A stretch of DNA of 64,000 bases from an uncultured bacterium. Its GTDB lineage: Bacteria; Myxococcota_A; Bradymonadia; UBA7976; VGTA01. Shown here piece by piece: positions 27,426 through 38,348 of this stretch. The notes beneath the pieces were generated by a model. That model was not told the DNA's origin. It searched no databases and saw only the letters and a list, made by a program, of their open reading frames with translations. Position 1 is the stretch's first letter, and each line of letters opens with the position of its first letter. The position numbers and the translations under genes are program-made. The stretch is from assembly GCA_943788935.1 (NCBI GenBank), contig CALSSE010000010.1, forward strand, positions 372,001 to 436,000. The letters are read 5' to 3'.

Positions 27426-28046
27426 ATGATAAGAGTTATCAAGATTATGATATTGGTTATGTTCCTCTTTACCTTTGGATGTTGCCGCTCAAGGTTAAAA
27501 GCCCCCTGTCAGCAGCCCCCTAGAATCGTTGTCAAACCTCTTCCTAAGCCTGTAAAAAGTGTCCTCACCCTCAGAGGTGGGCAACACCTTGATAACCTAC
27601 ACCCTGCGCTTGTGAAGAGAGCCCGTTTGCTCTATGAGCGAGCACAAGCGCTTGGTATTGAGATCCGCTTCATCTCTGGGTACAGAAAATATAGGGCGAA
27701 GAAGCCCAAAAAACCGGGTGGTAGCCTAGCCAGTTGGCATAATTTTGGGGCTGCCTTTGACTTGAATCTCACCCATCGGAAAAGCATGCGTGAGGCGCTC
27801 AAAAACCTCAATCATGATGAGAATCAGTGGAACCAACTTGGAAAAATCGCTAAAGAGCTTGGTTTAACTTGGGGTCGACCATGGGGTGATGCTGAGATTT
27901 TTCACTTCGAGTGGCACCCTGGCCATCCCGAAGCGCTCCGCGCTCCTGCTTTTCAAAGATTAATCAAAGTTACAGGACCAAAAGTTAAAAATTATCGAAG
28001 ATCCTGGACGCTTTTCGATGTGGTGGAGATAGAGGATAAATCATGA
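27426..28046 (+). CDS. M15-family (D-Ala-D-Ala carboxypeptidase/endopeptidase-like) peptidase
   Basis: 206 residues with a membrane signal and possible lipoprotein Cys (LFTFGCC, 19-20), although the lipobox is atypical. The peptidase motifs are FISGYRKY, SWHNFGAAFDLNL and a final EIFHFEWHPGH, which supply the zinc ligands His-Asp-His of M15 enzymes that cut peptidoglycan peptides. This places it in cell-wall remodelling. Its stop overlaps the start of the PhoD gene (ATGA), so the two are co-translated. Confidence 0.87.
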   Translation: MIRVIKIMILVMFLFTFGCCRSRLKAPCQQPPRIVVKPLPKPVKSVLTLRGGQHLDNLHPALVKRARLLYERAQALGIEIRFISGYRKYRAKKPKKPGGSLASWHNFGAAFDLNLTHRKSMREALKNLNHDENQWNQLGKIAKELGLTWGRPWGDAEIFHFEWHPGHPEALRAPAFQRLIKVTGPKVKNYRRSWTLFDVVEIEDKS

Positions 28047-30007
28047 GTAAGCGTAGGTCAGCGTCAGCATCAGAGTCAGAGTTAGAATCAATCGCTGAGT
28101 CTAAGGATCTCTCCCTCGCTCCGAGTCGTCGCTTCGTTGTGAAGACTTCGGTAAGTGTAGTCGCCGCGAGTCTCCTCAGCGCCTGTGATGATGAATCTAC
28201 ACGATCGTTAGATGCTGGTGACGTGGCCGGTGATATGGCCGGTGATATGGCCGGTGATAATGCCGGTGATATGGCCGGTGATATGGCCGGTGATAATGCC
28301 GGTGATAATGCCGGTGATAATGCCGGTGATATGGCCGGTGATATGGCCGGTGATAATGCCGGTGATATGGCCGGTGATATGGCCGGTGATAATGCCGGTG
28401 ATATGGCCGGTGATATGGCCGGTGACATGGCTGATGATGGCCTCCCTGATCCTCTCCCCCCACCAGAGTTGACGCCTGACCCTGAGCCCGTCTCTCTATT
28501 TCCCTACAGTGTGGCGAGTGGAGATCCACGACCTGACAGCGTAACGATTTGGACGGCGATCGATCCCGTCCTAGCTACAGAGCGACTCGATGATACTCAG
28601 ACTCTCTCTCTGTCTTATGAAGTGGCAATGCTGGCAGATGAAATGTTTTCTATGCCGGTAAAAACTGGTTCAGTCATGACTAACGCGGCAGCAGGCTTCA
28701 CTGTGAAGGTCCGTGTTACCGAACTGCTCAACGACACTCGTTACCGATATCGCTTCTCCTACCAAGACTCGAATGGCGAGGTGACCCATACTCACATAGG
28801 ATTCACACGCACAGCGCCCAATGATGCCGAGGAGATCCGATTTGCCATCTGCTCATGCGCAAACTTCTCGAGCGGATACTTTCATACCTATCGCTATATC
28901 GCTTTGAATGAAGATTTACATGCCGTACTTCATCTCGGTGACTATATCTATGAGTCTCCTTCATTGGGAGATGAAGAAGGTCGCCAGCTCCAAAACCCTG
29001 TAGAGGCTGATGACCTAGAAGGATACCGAGGGAGATACGCCGAGTATCGACTTGATGCTGATCTTCAGGCAATGCACAGAGCCCATCCAATGATCGCGGT
29101 ATGGGACGACCATGAATTTGATAACAATGCCTATTCAAGTGGCTCGAGTAATACCACAACAGAAGATTGGCCTCGTCGAAGCGCAGAGGCGAAACAAGCA
29201 TATCATGAATGGCTCCCTACTGAGATCACTTCCGCAGACCCCCTTTATCGGCGCTTCAACTTTGGGGGGCTCGTAGATCTGTTCATGCTTGATACTCGAG
29301 TCGAAGGCCGCTCTCAACAGCTTGTCCGTAGGGACTTCAATCAACGATTTGACACAGAGCGAAAGCTCTTAGGAGACGATCAGGAGACATGGTTGCATGA
29401 AGGCTTGAGTAATAGTGAAGCGACGTGGAAACTACTCGGTCAACAAGTCATGATGAGTCCTCTTCAGGTGAGGGGAGCGCTAGAAGAAGAGCGAGATACC
29501 GCTATTTTACTCAATCCAGACCAATGGGATGGCTATGTCGCTGATCGAGAACGCCTCTACCAACATATTAAGACCGAGGAGGTGAGCGGAGTCGTGGTAT
29601 TGACAGGCGATATTCACACTTCATGGGCGAGTGAGCTGAGTCTTAATCCCAATGACCCTAGATTCTATGTCCCCGCCGCGCCTCCCGAAGGAGATGATCC
29701 CGCTGACCCTAAAGGAGCGCTGGCTATAGAGCTCATCACTCCCGGCGTCACTTCAAGAGCCTTCGCGGCCATCAATGAGTCGATCATCAATGCTCTCAAC
29801 GCAGCGAATCCTCAGTTCAAATGGTATGAGCTCACCAAGAAAGGCTTCATCTTTCTCTCGATCAGCGCCGAACAGCTCTCGGCGACGTGGTCATTGGTGG
29901 AGAGCGTTGATTCGGAGGATCTTCCCGGGTTGATCCTCGCGAAAAGCCTAAGATGCCTCCCTGCTCCCCCCGGTTTAATGCGCCTCTCTTCATTGCCATC
30001 ACTTTAA
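28043..30007 (+). CDS. PhoD-like alkaline phosphatase D, lipoprotein with GDxA repeat linker
   Basis: 654 residues. The N-terminus has a twin-arginine-like signal (SRRFVVKTSVSVVAA) and a lipobox LLSAC (Cys48), so a folded, metal-loaded enzyme is probably exported by Tat and lipid-anchored. A linker of 18 GDxA tetrapeptides follows. The PhoD N-domain starts at PYSVASGDP and the phosphatase core carries AICSCANFSSG (Cys), LHLGDYIYE, VWDDHEFDNN, LDTRVEGR and LTGDIHTSW. It should hydrolyse phosphodiesters outside the cytoplasm. It overlaps the upstream M15 gene by 4 bp and differs from the Sec-exported PhoD at 13084. Confidence 0.92.
   Translation: MSKRRSASASESELESIAESKDLSLAPSRRFVVKTSVSVVAASLLSACDDESTRSLDAGDVAGDMAGDMAGDNAGDMAGDMAGDNAGDNAGDNAGDMAGDMAGDNAGDMAGDMAGDNAGDMAGDMAGDMADDGLPDPLPPPELTPDPEPVSLFPYSVASGDPRPDSVTIWTAIDPVLATERLDDTQTLSLSYEVAMLADEMFSMPVKTGSVMTNAAAGFTVKVRVTELLNDTRYRYRFSYQDSNGEVTHTHIGFTRTAPNDAEEIRFAICSCANFSSGYFHTYRYIALNEDLHAVLHLGDYIYESPSLGDEEGRQLQNPVEADDLEGYRGRYAEYRLDADLQAMHRAHPMIAVWDDHEFDNNAYSSGSSNTTTEDWPRRSAEAKQAYHEWLPTEITSADPLYRRFNFGGLVDLFMLDTRVEGRSQQLVRRDFNQRFDTERKLLGDDQETWLHEGLSNSEATWKLLGQQVMMSPLQVRGALEEERDTAILLNPDQWDGYVADRERLYQHIKTEEVSGVVVLTGDIHTSWASELSLNPNDPRFYVPAAPPEGDDPADPKGALAIELITPGVTSRAFAAINESIINALNAANPQFKWYELTKKGFIFLSISAEQLSATWSLVESVDSEDLPGLILAKSLRCLPAPPGLMRLSSLPSL
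28217..28432. repeat. 12-bp in-frame minisatellite, 18 copies
   Basis: The unit ggtgatatggcc alternates with ggtgataatgcc for 216 bp and codes the GDMA/GDNA linker of the PhoD lipoprotein. Copies are nearly identical, which suggests recent expansion by slippage. Confidence 0.95.
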
Positions 30008-30113
30008 TCGTTGATTGGTCGCTTTGATTATAAGAAGATGGGCACCATGCATGTGATCATCGCTAGACGTTTAACGATGACAAACTATATTGCTAGAGGA
30101 TTCATTCACTAAA

Positions 30114-31115
30114 ATGAAGCGTTCAAACAAGCTCTGTTTTTTTTGGATCATAGCTGCTCTTTTAAGTGCCTCAGCCTGTATAAATGAGGCTTCAGCGAGA
30201 TGGCTGTGGGTAAAGGGTGATCATAAGGGGCAAGGATGCTCTGAGCTCCGTCGCTCTTTAGAGGCTCAACTCTCATCTTTTATCAGCGAACTAACGCAAA
30301 ATCGTATCACCTTTGATGGGCAGCTCCTCACGTGTGACAGCGACCGATGCGCCCGAGCCCGATTACTCAATGGTGGAGGGGTCGCCGCTCTCTTTGGTCA
30401 GAGCAAATGTATTAATCAACAGCTCATTTATGAAGTTCACCTCGTCACCATCGAAGGCAAGGCTCTTGTTTATCTAACCACTTTAAAGCCAACGATGACT
30501 GAGCAGGACATCTCACTGAAGGTCATGAAGCTCAGTGAGCAGATCACTAAAGGCCCGAGGGCTCCCCGCCTTGAAGACACGATGCAAAAGACAAACGTCT
30601 GGGATATCTCTATCGGTTGGAGTCTCCCCAATGTAGCGGCATACATTGATGGAGGTGGATCCATTATAAAATTGAGCTACATTCAGAGATCTACCGCACT
30701 CTCGAAGCTATCTATGCGCTATGATCTCAGCTACACTTCAACCTCAACAGAAGAGTTAATTCGAGTATTATCTCGTGGAGAAGTCGGCGCTTTGTATTCT
30801 CCGACATCGAGAGGTTTCTCTCCATGGTTGGGGGCAGGGTTAAGTATCGGTTATCTGCAGCGACGACTCGCGACTCGGACTCCGATCAGTCTCCTTAAGA
30901 CCCCTGCCGAAGATGAACGGAGTGACCTCAACGCTACGGTCCTGACGCTGAAAGATCACACTTCATCTGTCAATCTGAGCGGATGGGTGGAGTCAGGGGT
31001 TATCCTTACCCAAGGGAGTCTACAGCCCTCGATATCTACTCGGTTTCACTTTTTAAACATCGGGGAAGGCTCTGCAGCAGAAGTGAACATTTTATTCGGG
31101 CTGAGGTGGCTATGA
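30114..31115 (+). CDS. Hypothetical exported protein with probable outer-membrane beta-barrel
   Basis: 333 residues from ATG 30114. A TTG at 30090 is also in frame, but the signal peptide starts at MKRSNKLCFFWIIAALLSA. The N-terminal half has paired Cys (GCSEL, LLTCDSDRC, SKCIN) and looks periplasmic. The second half alternates polar and hydrophobic residues in strands and ends NILFGLRWL, as outer-membrane barrels do. I recognise no family. Its stop overlaps the next gene's ATG (ATGA), so it belongs with the lipoprotein and porin that follow. Confidence 0.75.
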   Translation: MKRSNKLCFFWIIAALLSASACINEASARWLWVKGDHKGQGCSELRRSLEAQLSSFISELTQNRITFDGQLLTCDSDRCARARLLNGGGVAALFGQSKCINQQLIYEVHLVTIEGKALVYLTTLKPTMTEQDISLKVMKLSEQITKGPRAPRLEDTMQKTNVWDISIGWSLPNVAAYIDGGGSIIKLSYIQRSTALSKLSMRYDLSYTSTSTEELIRVLSRGEVGALYSPTSRGFSPWLGAGLSIGYLQRRLATRTPISLLKTPAEDERSDLNATVLTLKDHTSSVNLSGWVESGVILTQGSLQPSISTRFHFLNIGEGSAAEVNILFGLRWL

Positions 31116-31720
31116 GACCCCTAAATACACAATGTCACCATTCCTTCATACCTCGCTTTACTAGGTATAAAATGCTCGTCTGCTTCTGTCTTTCAATGCA
31201 TTTACTGTCCTCCTCATGTGGAGAGCTCACTGAGCTAAACATCGAAACAGCGTGTATAGAGTCTCCAATCGAGACTCTCGATGAAGACTTGAGAGAGATT
31301 CAATCAGGAGATCAGATCGCCGGATATTGGCATCTACATGTCGACCAAATCGACGCGATTTGCAGCGAGAACCAAGACCGCGAGAGTCAACAGAGTATCG
31401 TCGCCATTGACTCCGCGTTGATCATCATCGAGACCTATGATGATTCTATTTGGTTAGCAATGGGAAAAGAGCCCTCAAGAAAATCTGGGACATGGAGAGT
31501 CGGAGAGCTGCTCTCCATATCCTTCCCTATTGACTTTAACAGCGATCGTTCACTAGAGCTTGAACCCGCCAATCGACTCACACTCTCGGTCATCGATCTC
31601 ATCTCTAACGACGAACCCAAACAGATGACGGGGCGAATGATCCTCACCAATGGTGATGATGAAACGCCCACTTATATTGGCCAGTTCACTCTCACGGGGC
31701 TCAGTGGTGAGAACCAATAA
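31112..31720 (+). CDS. Hypothetical lipoprotein
   Basis: 202 residues. I chose ATG 31112, which overlaps the stop of the barrel gene by 4 bp. A hydrophobic stretch MLVCFCLSMHLLSSSC (lipobox Cys near 36) marks export and lipid attachment. The mature protein is acidic and beta-rich, with no known motif. It could be the periplasmic or surface partner of the two barrel-like neighbours. Confidence 0.7.
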   Translation: MRPLNTQCHHSFIPRFTRYKMLVCFCLSMHLLSSSCGELTELNIETACIESPIETLDEDLREIQSGDQIAGYWHLHVDQIDAICSENQDRESQQSIVAIDSALIIIETYDDSIWLAMGKEPSRKSGTWRVGELLSISFPIDFNSDRSLELEPANRLTLSVIDLISNDEPKQMTGRMILTNGDDETPTYIGQFTLTGLSGENQ

Positions 31721-31747
31721 GTATGTATCTTTAGGTCAGGAATACTG

Positions 31748-33019
31748 ATGTTAAAAGCCAACATGACGAGATCTCTGAGCTTGACTAGATCCTTGTTGGT
31801 GACTTTGGCAATAACCTTGATCAGTTTGATCGGGGCTATCGCTTGGTCGACGCCGGTCGACCCTTTCAATTTAAACGCCGTCATCACAATTGAAGACGCT
31901 CGTTTATTGAGCGCCCAAGGAGGATCGAGACCGAGCAGTGAACAACGAGCAGTGATCGCCCTGCCACTCACCCTAGAGTTAGATGATTTAGTGGACTCAC
32001 CTCTCGGTCAGATCAACATTTTAGGGCTATTTATCAAAGAGGACTCCACGCTGATGAGTGGGCGTTCAATGATCGACGATGCTCATGGGTACAGTAACTT
32101 GAGAGCTGAAGATCGCGCACAGCTTTTTGAGCTATATTGGACAAAGAGTTATAAGAGCAGCACTCTCCGAATCGGTAAACTTGACGCCAATGATCACTTC
32201 GCGGTGAGCGAGCATGAAGCACAGCTCATCAATGGCGCGGCGGGTTTCAGCCCAAGTATATTAGGTATGCCTAGCTATCCTGACTCCGCATGGAGTGCCC
32301 AACTGGCTCATACCGTTGGACAATATGATCTCAGCGTGGGCATATTCGATGGCGGCTCTACCACGCTAAGCGCTACTCCTACAGGATCTAGACTTTCTTG
32401 GAGCCCCTCAGCGAAGAGAGGAGAGCTGTTTTATATCGCTCAAGTGACCGCTCACCTTGGGGTTCAAGATCCACCTGCTCATCAACAGCTACGAGCCGCG
32501 ACCAAAAACGAAGTGAACTCCTTTCAGCAAGATCGGGGTTTTGTAGGCAGGTCTCGGATTCACCTCACGATGGGCGGATGGTCACATCAGGGTGAGGTGG
32601 CTATTGTAGAAGATCAGTCAGTCCCTAGCTATGGTCTCTATCTCACAAGCGATGTAGAGCTGATGAAGACCTCTAGAGGAGGAGAAGTCGGCTTAGGGGC
32701 TCAAGCCGCATGGACACCCCACGTCGCTCCACTTCACTTAAGTCTCGCCTTTACTTGGAGTGAGGTGACTCCACCGGTGGGCTGGTCCAAGCGAGGGCTC
32801 TTACTTTCTCTTGGTTTGTCATATTTAAAACTTGATCAGCCTCATCAAGAGTATGGACACGTCACCGACAGCTCTGAATCTCTCGTTGAGCTCACCGCGA
32901 CTTTACCTCTGAGCTCCTCACTTCACTTCAGCGCGAGCTGGATAAGTCTTGGAGGGGACGCTCATAACCCGACGGGAGCTCAACTGTTAGTCACTCGTCT
33001 CACTATAGGTGCGATTTAA
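31748..33019 (+). CDS. OprB-like carbohydrate porin
   Basis: 423 residues with a signal peptide (LLVTLAITLISLIGAIAWS). The mature part has the layout of OprB-family porins: ELYWTKSYKSSTLRIGKLDANDHFAVSEHEAQLING, then GMPSYPDSAWSAQL, then many amphipathic strands ending in a short hydrophobic tail. It is a likely outer-membrane channel for sugars or similar solutes. It lies 27 bp after the lipoprotein gene and closes the plus-strand envelope set that begins with the M15 peptidase. Confidence 0.75.
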   Translation: MLKANMTRSLSLTRSLLVTLAITLISLIGAIAWSTPVDPFNLNAVITIEDARLLSAQGGSRPSSEQRAVIALPLTLELDDLVDSPLGQINILGLFIKEDSTLMSGRSMIDDAHGYSNLRAEDRAQLFELYWTKSYKSSTLRIGKLDANDHFAVSEHEAQLINGAAGFSPSILGMPSYPDSAWSAQLAHTVGQYDLSVGIFDGGSTTLSATPTGSRLSWSPSAKRGELFYIAQVTAHLGVQDPPAHQQLRAATKNEVNSFQQDRGFVGRSRIHLTMGGWSHQGEVAIVEDQSVPSYGLYLTSDVELMKTSRGGEVGLGAQAAWTPHVAPLHLSLAFTWSEVTPPVGWSKRGLLLSLGLSYLKLDQPHQEYGHVTDSSESLVELTATLPLSSSLHFSASWISLGGDAHNPTGAQLLVTRLTIGAI

Positions 33020-33127
33020 TCTTCTTAAAGAGACTTACAATAGAGTGCTGCTTAGCAGAGTGTAGTTCACCCAATAGCTCACTGCCTTATCTGAGGGTGT
33101 CATCATGCGAAAGAAGATCCTTCTTAC

Positions 33128-34108
33128 CTAAGAAGCCTCCGCACCTAATGAGATAATACGATCTCCTGCCCGACGGGCGCCGGAGATATTACGTGATGCT
33201 GGCCCCAACTCTAGCTCAGCGAGTGGACCGGTCACAAAGACTCGAGGGTGCCAACGAAGCGCTTTATCAACGACTGGATAGCCGCACTTAGCTCGTGGCA
33301 ATGACGCTGATTGGCTCAATTGATCAACGAGCTCTCCCCCAGGGCATTCACTACAGAAACCGGTGGCGAGGAGAACTCGATTGACGTCAATGACTGATCC
33401 AGAAGAGAGTAATAGCCTGAGTACATCACTACGCTCACTCACCCCTAAAACCTCTCCATCATGCCACTGTAATTTACCTGCAATGATAGACTTATTGATT
33501 TTTATCCAAACTTCTCGGGGTATTGAGCCCTTATGCCTCGCCTCCGTGATAAGACCCCGTCTACGTTCTAGATCTTGTTCACGACTGAAGTTCGTCATGT
33601 TTTTAGGACCTAACCAACCTGGATCACTATCAAACTGATGTTCTCGTAATGGATGAGGAGATATCATATGCACATGCTGTCCCTCATTGATTAATCGCAG
33701 CGCAACTTGTGCTGCTGAGATCCCACCACCAACGACAACAACTGTTTCACGAGATGGTGGCCATCCCTCAAACCCAGGGTCAAAAATATGATGAATGTAG
33801 GGTGAGTTTGGAGAGGCCCAGCTAGGCCAATTTGGATGTTCGCTTGAACCTAAAGCTAAAATAACTTTATTCGCTTCAAACTCGCTACCATTTGAGAGAC
33901 CTACTCTCACTTTATTCTCCCCTATTGAACACTTAATTGCTCTCGCTTGAACATGTAATGTATCGAGATTAAAAGTCTCAATGACTTGATCACAATGTTT
34001 ATTGAAGAGCTCAAGAGAAGGCCGACTATAAGGGGGGGTAAAGAGGCTTTTTTTTTCTTTTCTTACGCTTTCCGGCAAACCGCTTAAGCGACCAAGGGCT
34101 AAGATCAA
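33128..34108 (-). CDS. FAD/NAD(P)-dependent oxidoreductase, C-terminal part after a frameshift
   Basis: This frame carries the larger part of a flavin monooxygenase-like protein: a SLFTPPYSRPSLELFN start, KVILALGSS, a second Rossmann fold VVVVGGGISAAQVALRL, and a closing LLATGFCSECPG with RVFVTGP. Its own ATG at 34108 lies upstream of the break and codes sequence that the other frame also covers, so it is not the true start. The N-terminal flavin-binding part is in the frame at 34026-34316. The two join near the nine-T run at 34048-34056 if one base is dropped. The whole protein would be about 395 residues. Confidence 0.78.
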   Translation of the reverse strand: MILALGRLSGLPESVRKEKKSLFTPPYSRPSLELFNKHCDQVIETFNLDTLHVQARAIKCSIGENKVRVGLSNGSEFEANKVILALGSSEHPNWPSWASPNSPYIHHIFDPGFEGWPPSRETVVVVGGGISAAQVALRLINEGQHVHMISPHPLREHQFDSDPGWLGPKNMTNFSREQDLERRRGLITEARHKGSIPREVWIKINKSIIAGKLQWHDGEVLGVSERSDVLRLLLSSGSVIDVNRVLLATGFCSECPGGELVDQLSQSASLPRAKCGYPVVDKALRWHPRVFVTGPLAELELGPASRNISGARRAGDRIISLGAEAS

Positions 34109-34316
34109 TATGGTGAACAGATGGTGAGCGTAAATAAGTCATTCCCGTCGTCTCCGTACATGTACGCCATCGATCTAATAAGCGACTTCCTGGATCGATT
34201 ATCCGAAGTCTATCGGGCAGAATATTTAAGTCACCGATTAAACGAGCTGCGATATGAACTCCGTGAATACCACCGCCGATGATTACCCAATTAAGATTCA
34301 AGTTTCCTTCTTTCAT
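34026..34316 (-). CDS. FAD/NAD(P)-dependent oxidoreductase, N-terminal part before a frameshift
   Basis: This frame starts at ATG 34316 (AAAGATCAA ahead) and codes the FAD-binding Rossmann motif VIIGGGIHGVHIAARL followed by DPGSRLLDRWRTCTETTGMTYLRSP, typical of SidA/NAD(P)-binding_9-type oxidoreductases. It runs into a Lys-rich end and stops 7 codons after an A9 run on the coding strand. Family sequence continues in the next frame. The cause may be a one-base insertion, a sequencing error or transcript slippage on the A9 tract. Confidence 0.75.
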   Translation of the reverse strand: MKEGNLNLNWVIIGGGIHGVHIAARLIGDLNILPDRLRIIDPGSRLLDRWRTCTETTGMTYLRSPSVHHIDLSPWSLKRFAGKRKKRKKKPLYPPL

Positions 34317-34642
34317 TTGATCTTTATATGATTGATCACAGTCAAGTCTTCTGTAAATAGAGAGAGTTCTTAGTCAGTTTTGCAGTTAATTGACATTTTC
34401 ACATGAGTCATGTGCTTATGTATTAGCTGAAAGGCGACATCCTATATCACTTTATTAACATGCTTGATTAGATCTAGTTAGTTATGCGTCACGTTATATT
34501 AGAGTTTACAAGTATTTGCTATTTTGAGTTAAAGTGTAAACGCTCAAGACAACCACGTTGAGACTCATCATAATCGAGTTGACTTCGACGCTTGGCCGAT
34601 ACTCAGTGATGCCTCTTTAGCAATCCCTCTATGACGCACGGA
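34317..34642. other. AT-rich gap of 326 bp, no gene seen
   Basis: It lies upstream of the FAD oxidoreductase and downstream of the COG0523 gene, so it should hold the promoter of the former. No repeat array, tRNA-like fold or clear terminator was seen. Confidence 0.5.
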
Positions 34643-35881
34643 CTATGAAGGTTCGCTCATTTGGTATTGAGGGAAAGGATTCTTTAGACCCTTCCAGATG
34701 TGTTCGCCAGCAGACGCAAGCTCATCATCAAGAAGACAGTCATCAAGTCGCTCCCGAAGCCCTGCCTCATCAAGCCCTTGTCCGATAAATACTAGCTGCT
34801 GCAAACGGTCACCATATATTGGGTCCCAATCTGGCTGTTCATCAGGGCGCTCACCCGGAGGTTGTTCCCATTGCTCACTTGGAAGCGCTGCCCACCACAT
34901 ACCTACCGGTTTTAAGTCACTGATCCCTCCTGCCTGCGCCCATTCATAGGCTACATTATGATCAGCTGCTACCCAGAAAAATCCTTTTGATCGGAGAACT
35001 CCTCTCCAGTTCTCAATATGATGAATAAAAGCCCAAAACTTCTCGGCGTCAAAGGGTCGTGATGTCTTATATGTGAAACTTGAGATGCCATATTCTTCTG
35101 TTTCCGGAATATGCTCACCCTGCAGCTCGCGAATCCATCCTGCTGAATTAGCTGCTTCTTCATAATCAAAAAGGCCCGTATCAAAGACATACTCAAGCGG
35201 CACTTGACCACGAGTCGTCATGAGGATCTTCGCTCCTGGATTAAGGGCCTTAATGATCGCTTTTACTTCCAAGCCTTGATCTTCTGTGACGAGATCAAGT
35301 TTATTTAAGATAATCACGTTCGCGAATTCGATTTGATCAATGAGGAGGTCTGTGACCGTTCGTAAGTCGTCTTCACCCATCGACTCTCCACGATCTCGTA
35401 ACGCTTCCGCTTCACTGTAATCATAAAGAAAATTCGCCGCATCTACGACGGTGATCATAGTATCTAGTCGAGACACGTGATGAAGACTGACTCCATTTTC
35501 ATCCTCAAAAGTGAAAGTTTGAGCGACAGGGATAGGCTCTGAAATTCCTGTAGACTCGATGAGTAAATAATCAAATCGACCTTCTTGAGCGAGCCTTGAG
35601 ACCTCTATGAGTAAGTCATCACGGAGAGTACAGCAAATACAACCATTAGACATCTCGACGAGCTTCTCATCCGTCCTGCTCAGCTCTGCCCCCCCTCGCT
35701 CAATGAGGGCGGCGTCAATATTTACCTCGCTCATATCATTGACGATTACTGCTACTCTTCGCCCCTCCCTATTATTAAGTACCTGGTTAAGCATCGTGGT
35801 TTTCCCTGCGCCGAGAAATCCTGATAATACAGTCACGGGGAGACGAGGAGTGTTTAACTGTTTCTGTTGATCAAGAGTCAT
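34643..35881 (-). CDS. COG0523 (CobW/ZigA-like) GTP-dependent metallochaperone
   Basis: 412 residues. The G-domain has P-loop GFLGAGKT (21-28), the metal-binding CxCC as NGCICCTL (C81, C83, C84), the Mg site ESTG and guanine motif NKLD. The C-terminal CobW_C domain holds RPFDAEKFW and RSKGFFWVA. These proteins use GTP to deliver metal, usually zinc, to client proteins in the cytoplasm, and many are induced by zinc shortage. This one is preceded by a 0.7-kb gap with three phased palindromes, which could be its operators. Confidence 0.93.
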   Translation of the reverse strand: MTLDQQKQLNTPRLPVTVLSGFLGAGKTTMLNQVLNNREGRRVAVIVNDMSEVNIDAALIERGGAELSRTDEKLVEMSNGCICCTLRDDLLIEVSRLAQEGRFDYLLIESTGISEPIPVAQTFTFEDENGVSLHHVSRLDTMITVVDAANFLYDYSEAEALRDRGESMGEDDLRTVTDLLIDQIEFANVIILNKLDLVTEDQGLEVKAIIKALNPGAKILMTTRGQVPLEYVFDTGLFDYEEAANSAGWIRELQGEHIPETEEYGISSFTYKTSRPFDAEKFWAFIHHIENWRGVLRSKGFFWVAADHNVAYEWAQAGGISDLKPVGMWWAALPSEQWEQPPGERPDEQPDWDPIYGDRLQQLVFIGQGLDEAGLRERLDDCLLDDELASAGEHIWKGLKNPFPQYQMSEPS

Positions 35882-36050
35882 AATCGTTCTCGCTGGGTGC
35901 CTAGTTTGAATCCGAAAGTGTCATTGCTAGTCAATGGGGTCAGTCAATGGGTCAGTCAGTAAACATATCTGTGAACCGACCTATCAGTGAGCGCGCCTAA
36001 TCATATAAGTCTATAAGTCGAATGATACTTTTGCCTCATAAGTATACGTT

Positions 36051-36116
36051 GAAAGTGACTTGCTATATCGGGTCATGCAAGTGACTTGCAACAACTGTTA
36101 CTGCAAGCGGCTTGCA
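36051..36116. promoter_or_regulatory. Three palindromes spaced 26 bp apart (likely operators)
   Basis: TGCAAGTGACTTGCA (36076-36090) and TGCAAGCGGCTTGCA (36102-36116) share perfect 6-bp arms around a 3-base centre. A degenerate copy GAAAGTGACTTGCT sits at 36051-36064. The centres are at about 36057, 36083 and 36109, so both spacings are 26 bp, about two and a half helical turns. A further half site GCAAG follows at 36120. Such phased dyads usually bind a dimeric regulator. The nearest start is the COG0523 gene, 170 bp away. Confidence 0.6.
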
Positions 36117-36187
36117 TAAGCAAGTTTTTTTATCTGAGAGATTTAATCAGCATAGACATCTTAATGAATTGTTGCGCAGCTCCCTCT

Positions 36188-36226
36188 CTATCTTGTCGAT
36201 CTATCTTGTCGATCTATCTTGTCGAT
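36188..36226. repeat. 13-bp tandem repeat, three perfect copies
   Basis: ctatcttgtcgat is repeated three times in the gap upstream of the VWA gene. The same unit length and copy number occur at 12915-12953 with a different sequence. Confidence 0.85.
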
Positions 36227-36585
36227 CTGAACTTGATCTCATAAGGGTTACCGACGCCATACACTCTTTAAAGCGCTAATTCCATAAAGCGATCCACTCG
36301 TTGGTTAGTAGTCTCAAAAGCAAGTCTGACGTTCACAGTCTGGAGTGAACATGTGTTTACAGAAGAGCTTCTATTTATAGATATATGCCTCTCTTCTATT
36401 TTCTCTGGCACAAGTCATGGTTAAATCAAAACTCATTATTTACGGGTATATAGATGGAGATATTTCTCTATTTCTTACTCGATCTACCACTTGGCATTAA
36501 CTTCGCTATTCCACTGTGACGTCATCATCTAGGTGACGGTAAATATGACAATCATCCTTATTTATAACAGAAAGTGGCATCACTA

Positions 36586-38343
<1,758 letters not shown>

Positions 38344-38348
38344 GTCAC

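Larger units (their letters stand above)
35882..36585. other. Divergent 704-bp regulatory gap between the COG0523 and VWA genes
   Basis: The longest gene-free stretch in the window. It holds a 12-13-bp direct repeat (agtcaatggg/agtcaatggggtc, 35929-35960), the three phased palindromes at 36051-36116, and a 13-bp tandem array at 36188-36226. The part from about 36400 on is AT-rich and probably carries the VWA-gene promoter. No open frame of note was found. Confidence 0.6.

Noticed and set aside
28197..28529. Frames made of Tyr-His-Arg-Pro repeats over the GDxA array
   Set aside because: They are by-products of the 12-bp repeat. The Tat signal and PhoD domain show which frame is real.
12915..36226. 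Tandem arrays as CRISPR
   Set aside because: The units are 13-17 bp with no unique spacers and no cas genes nearby.
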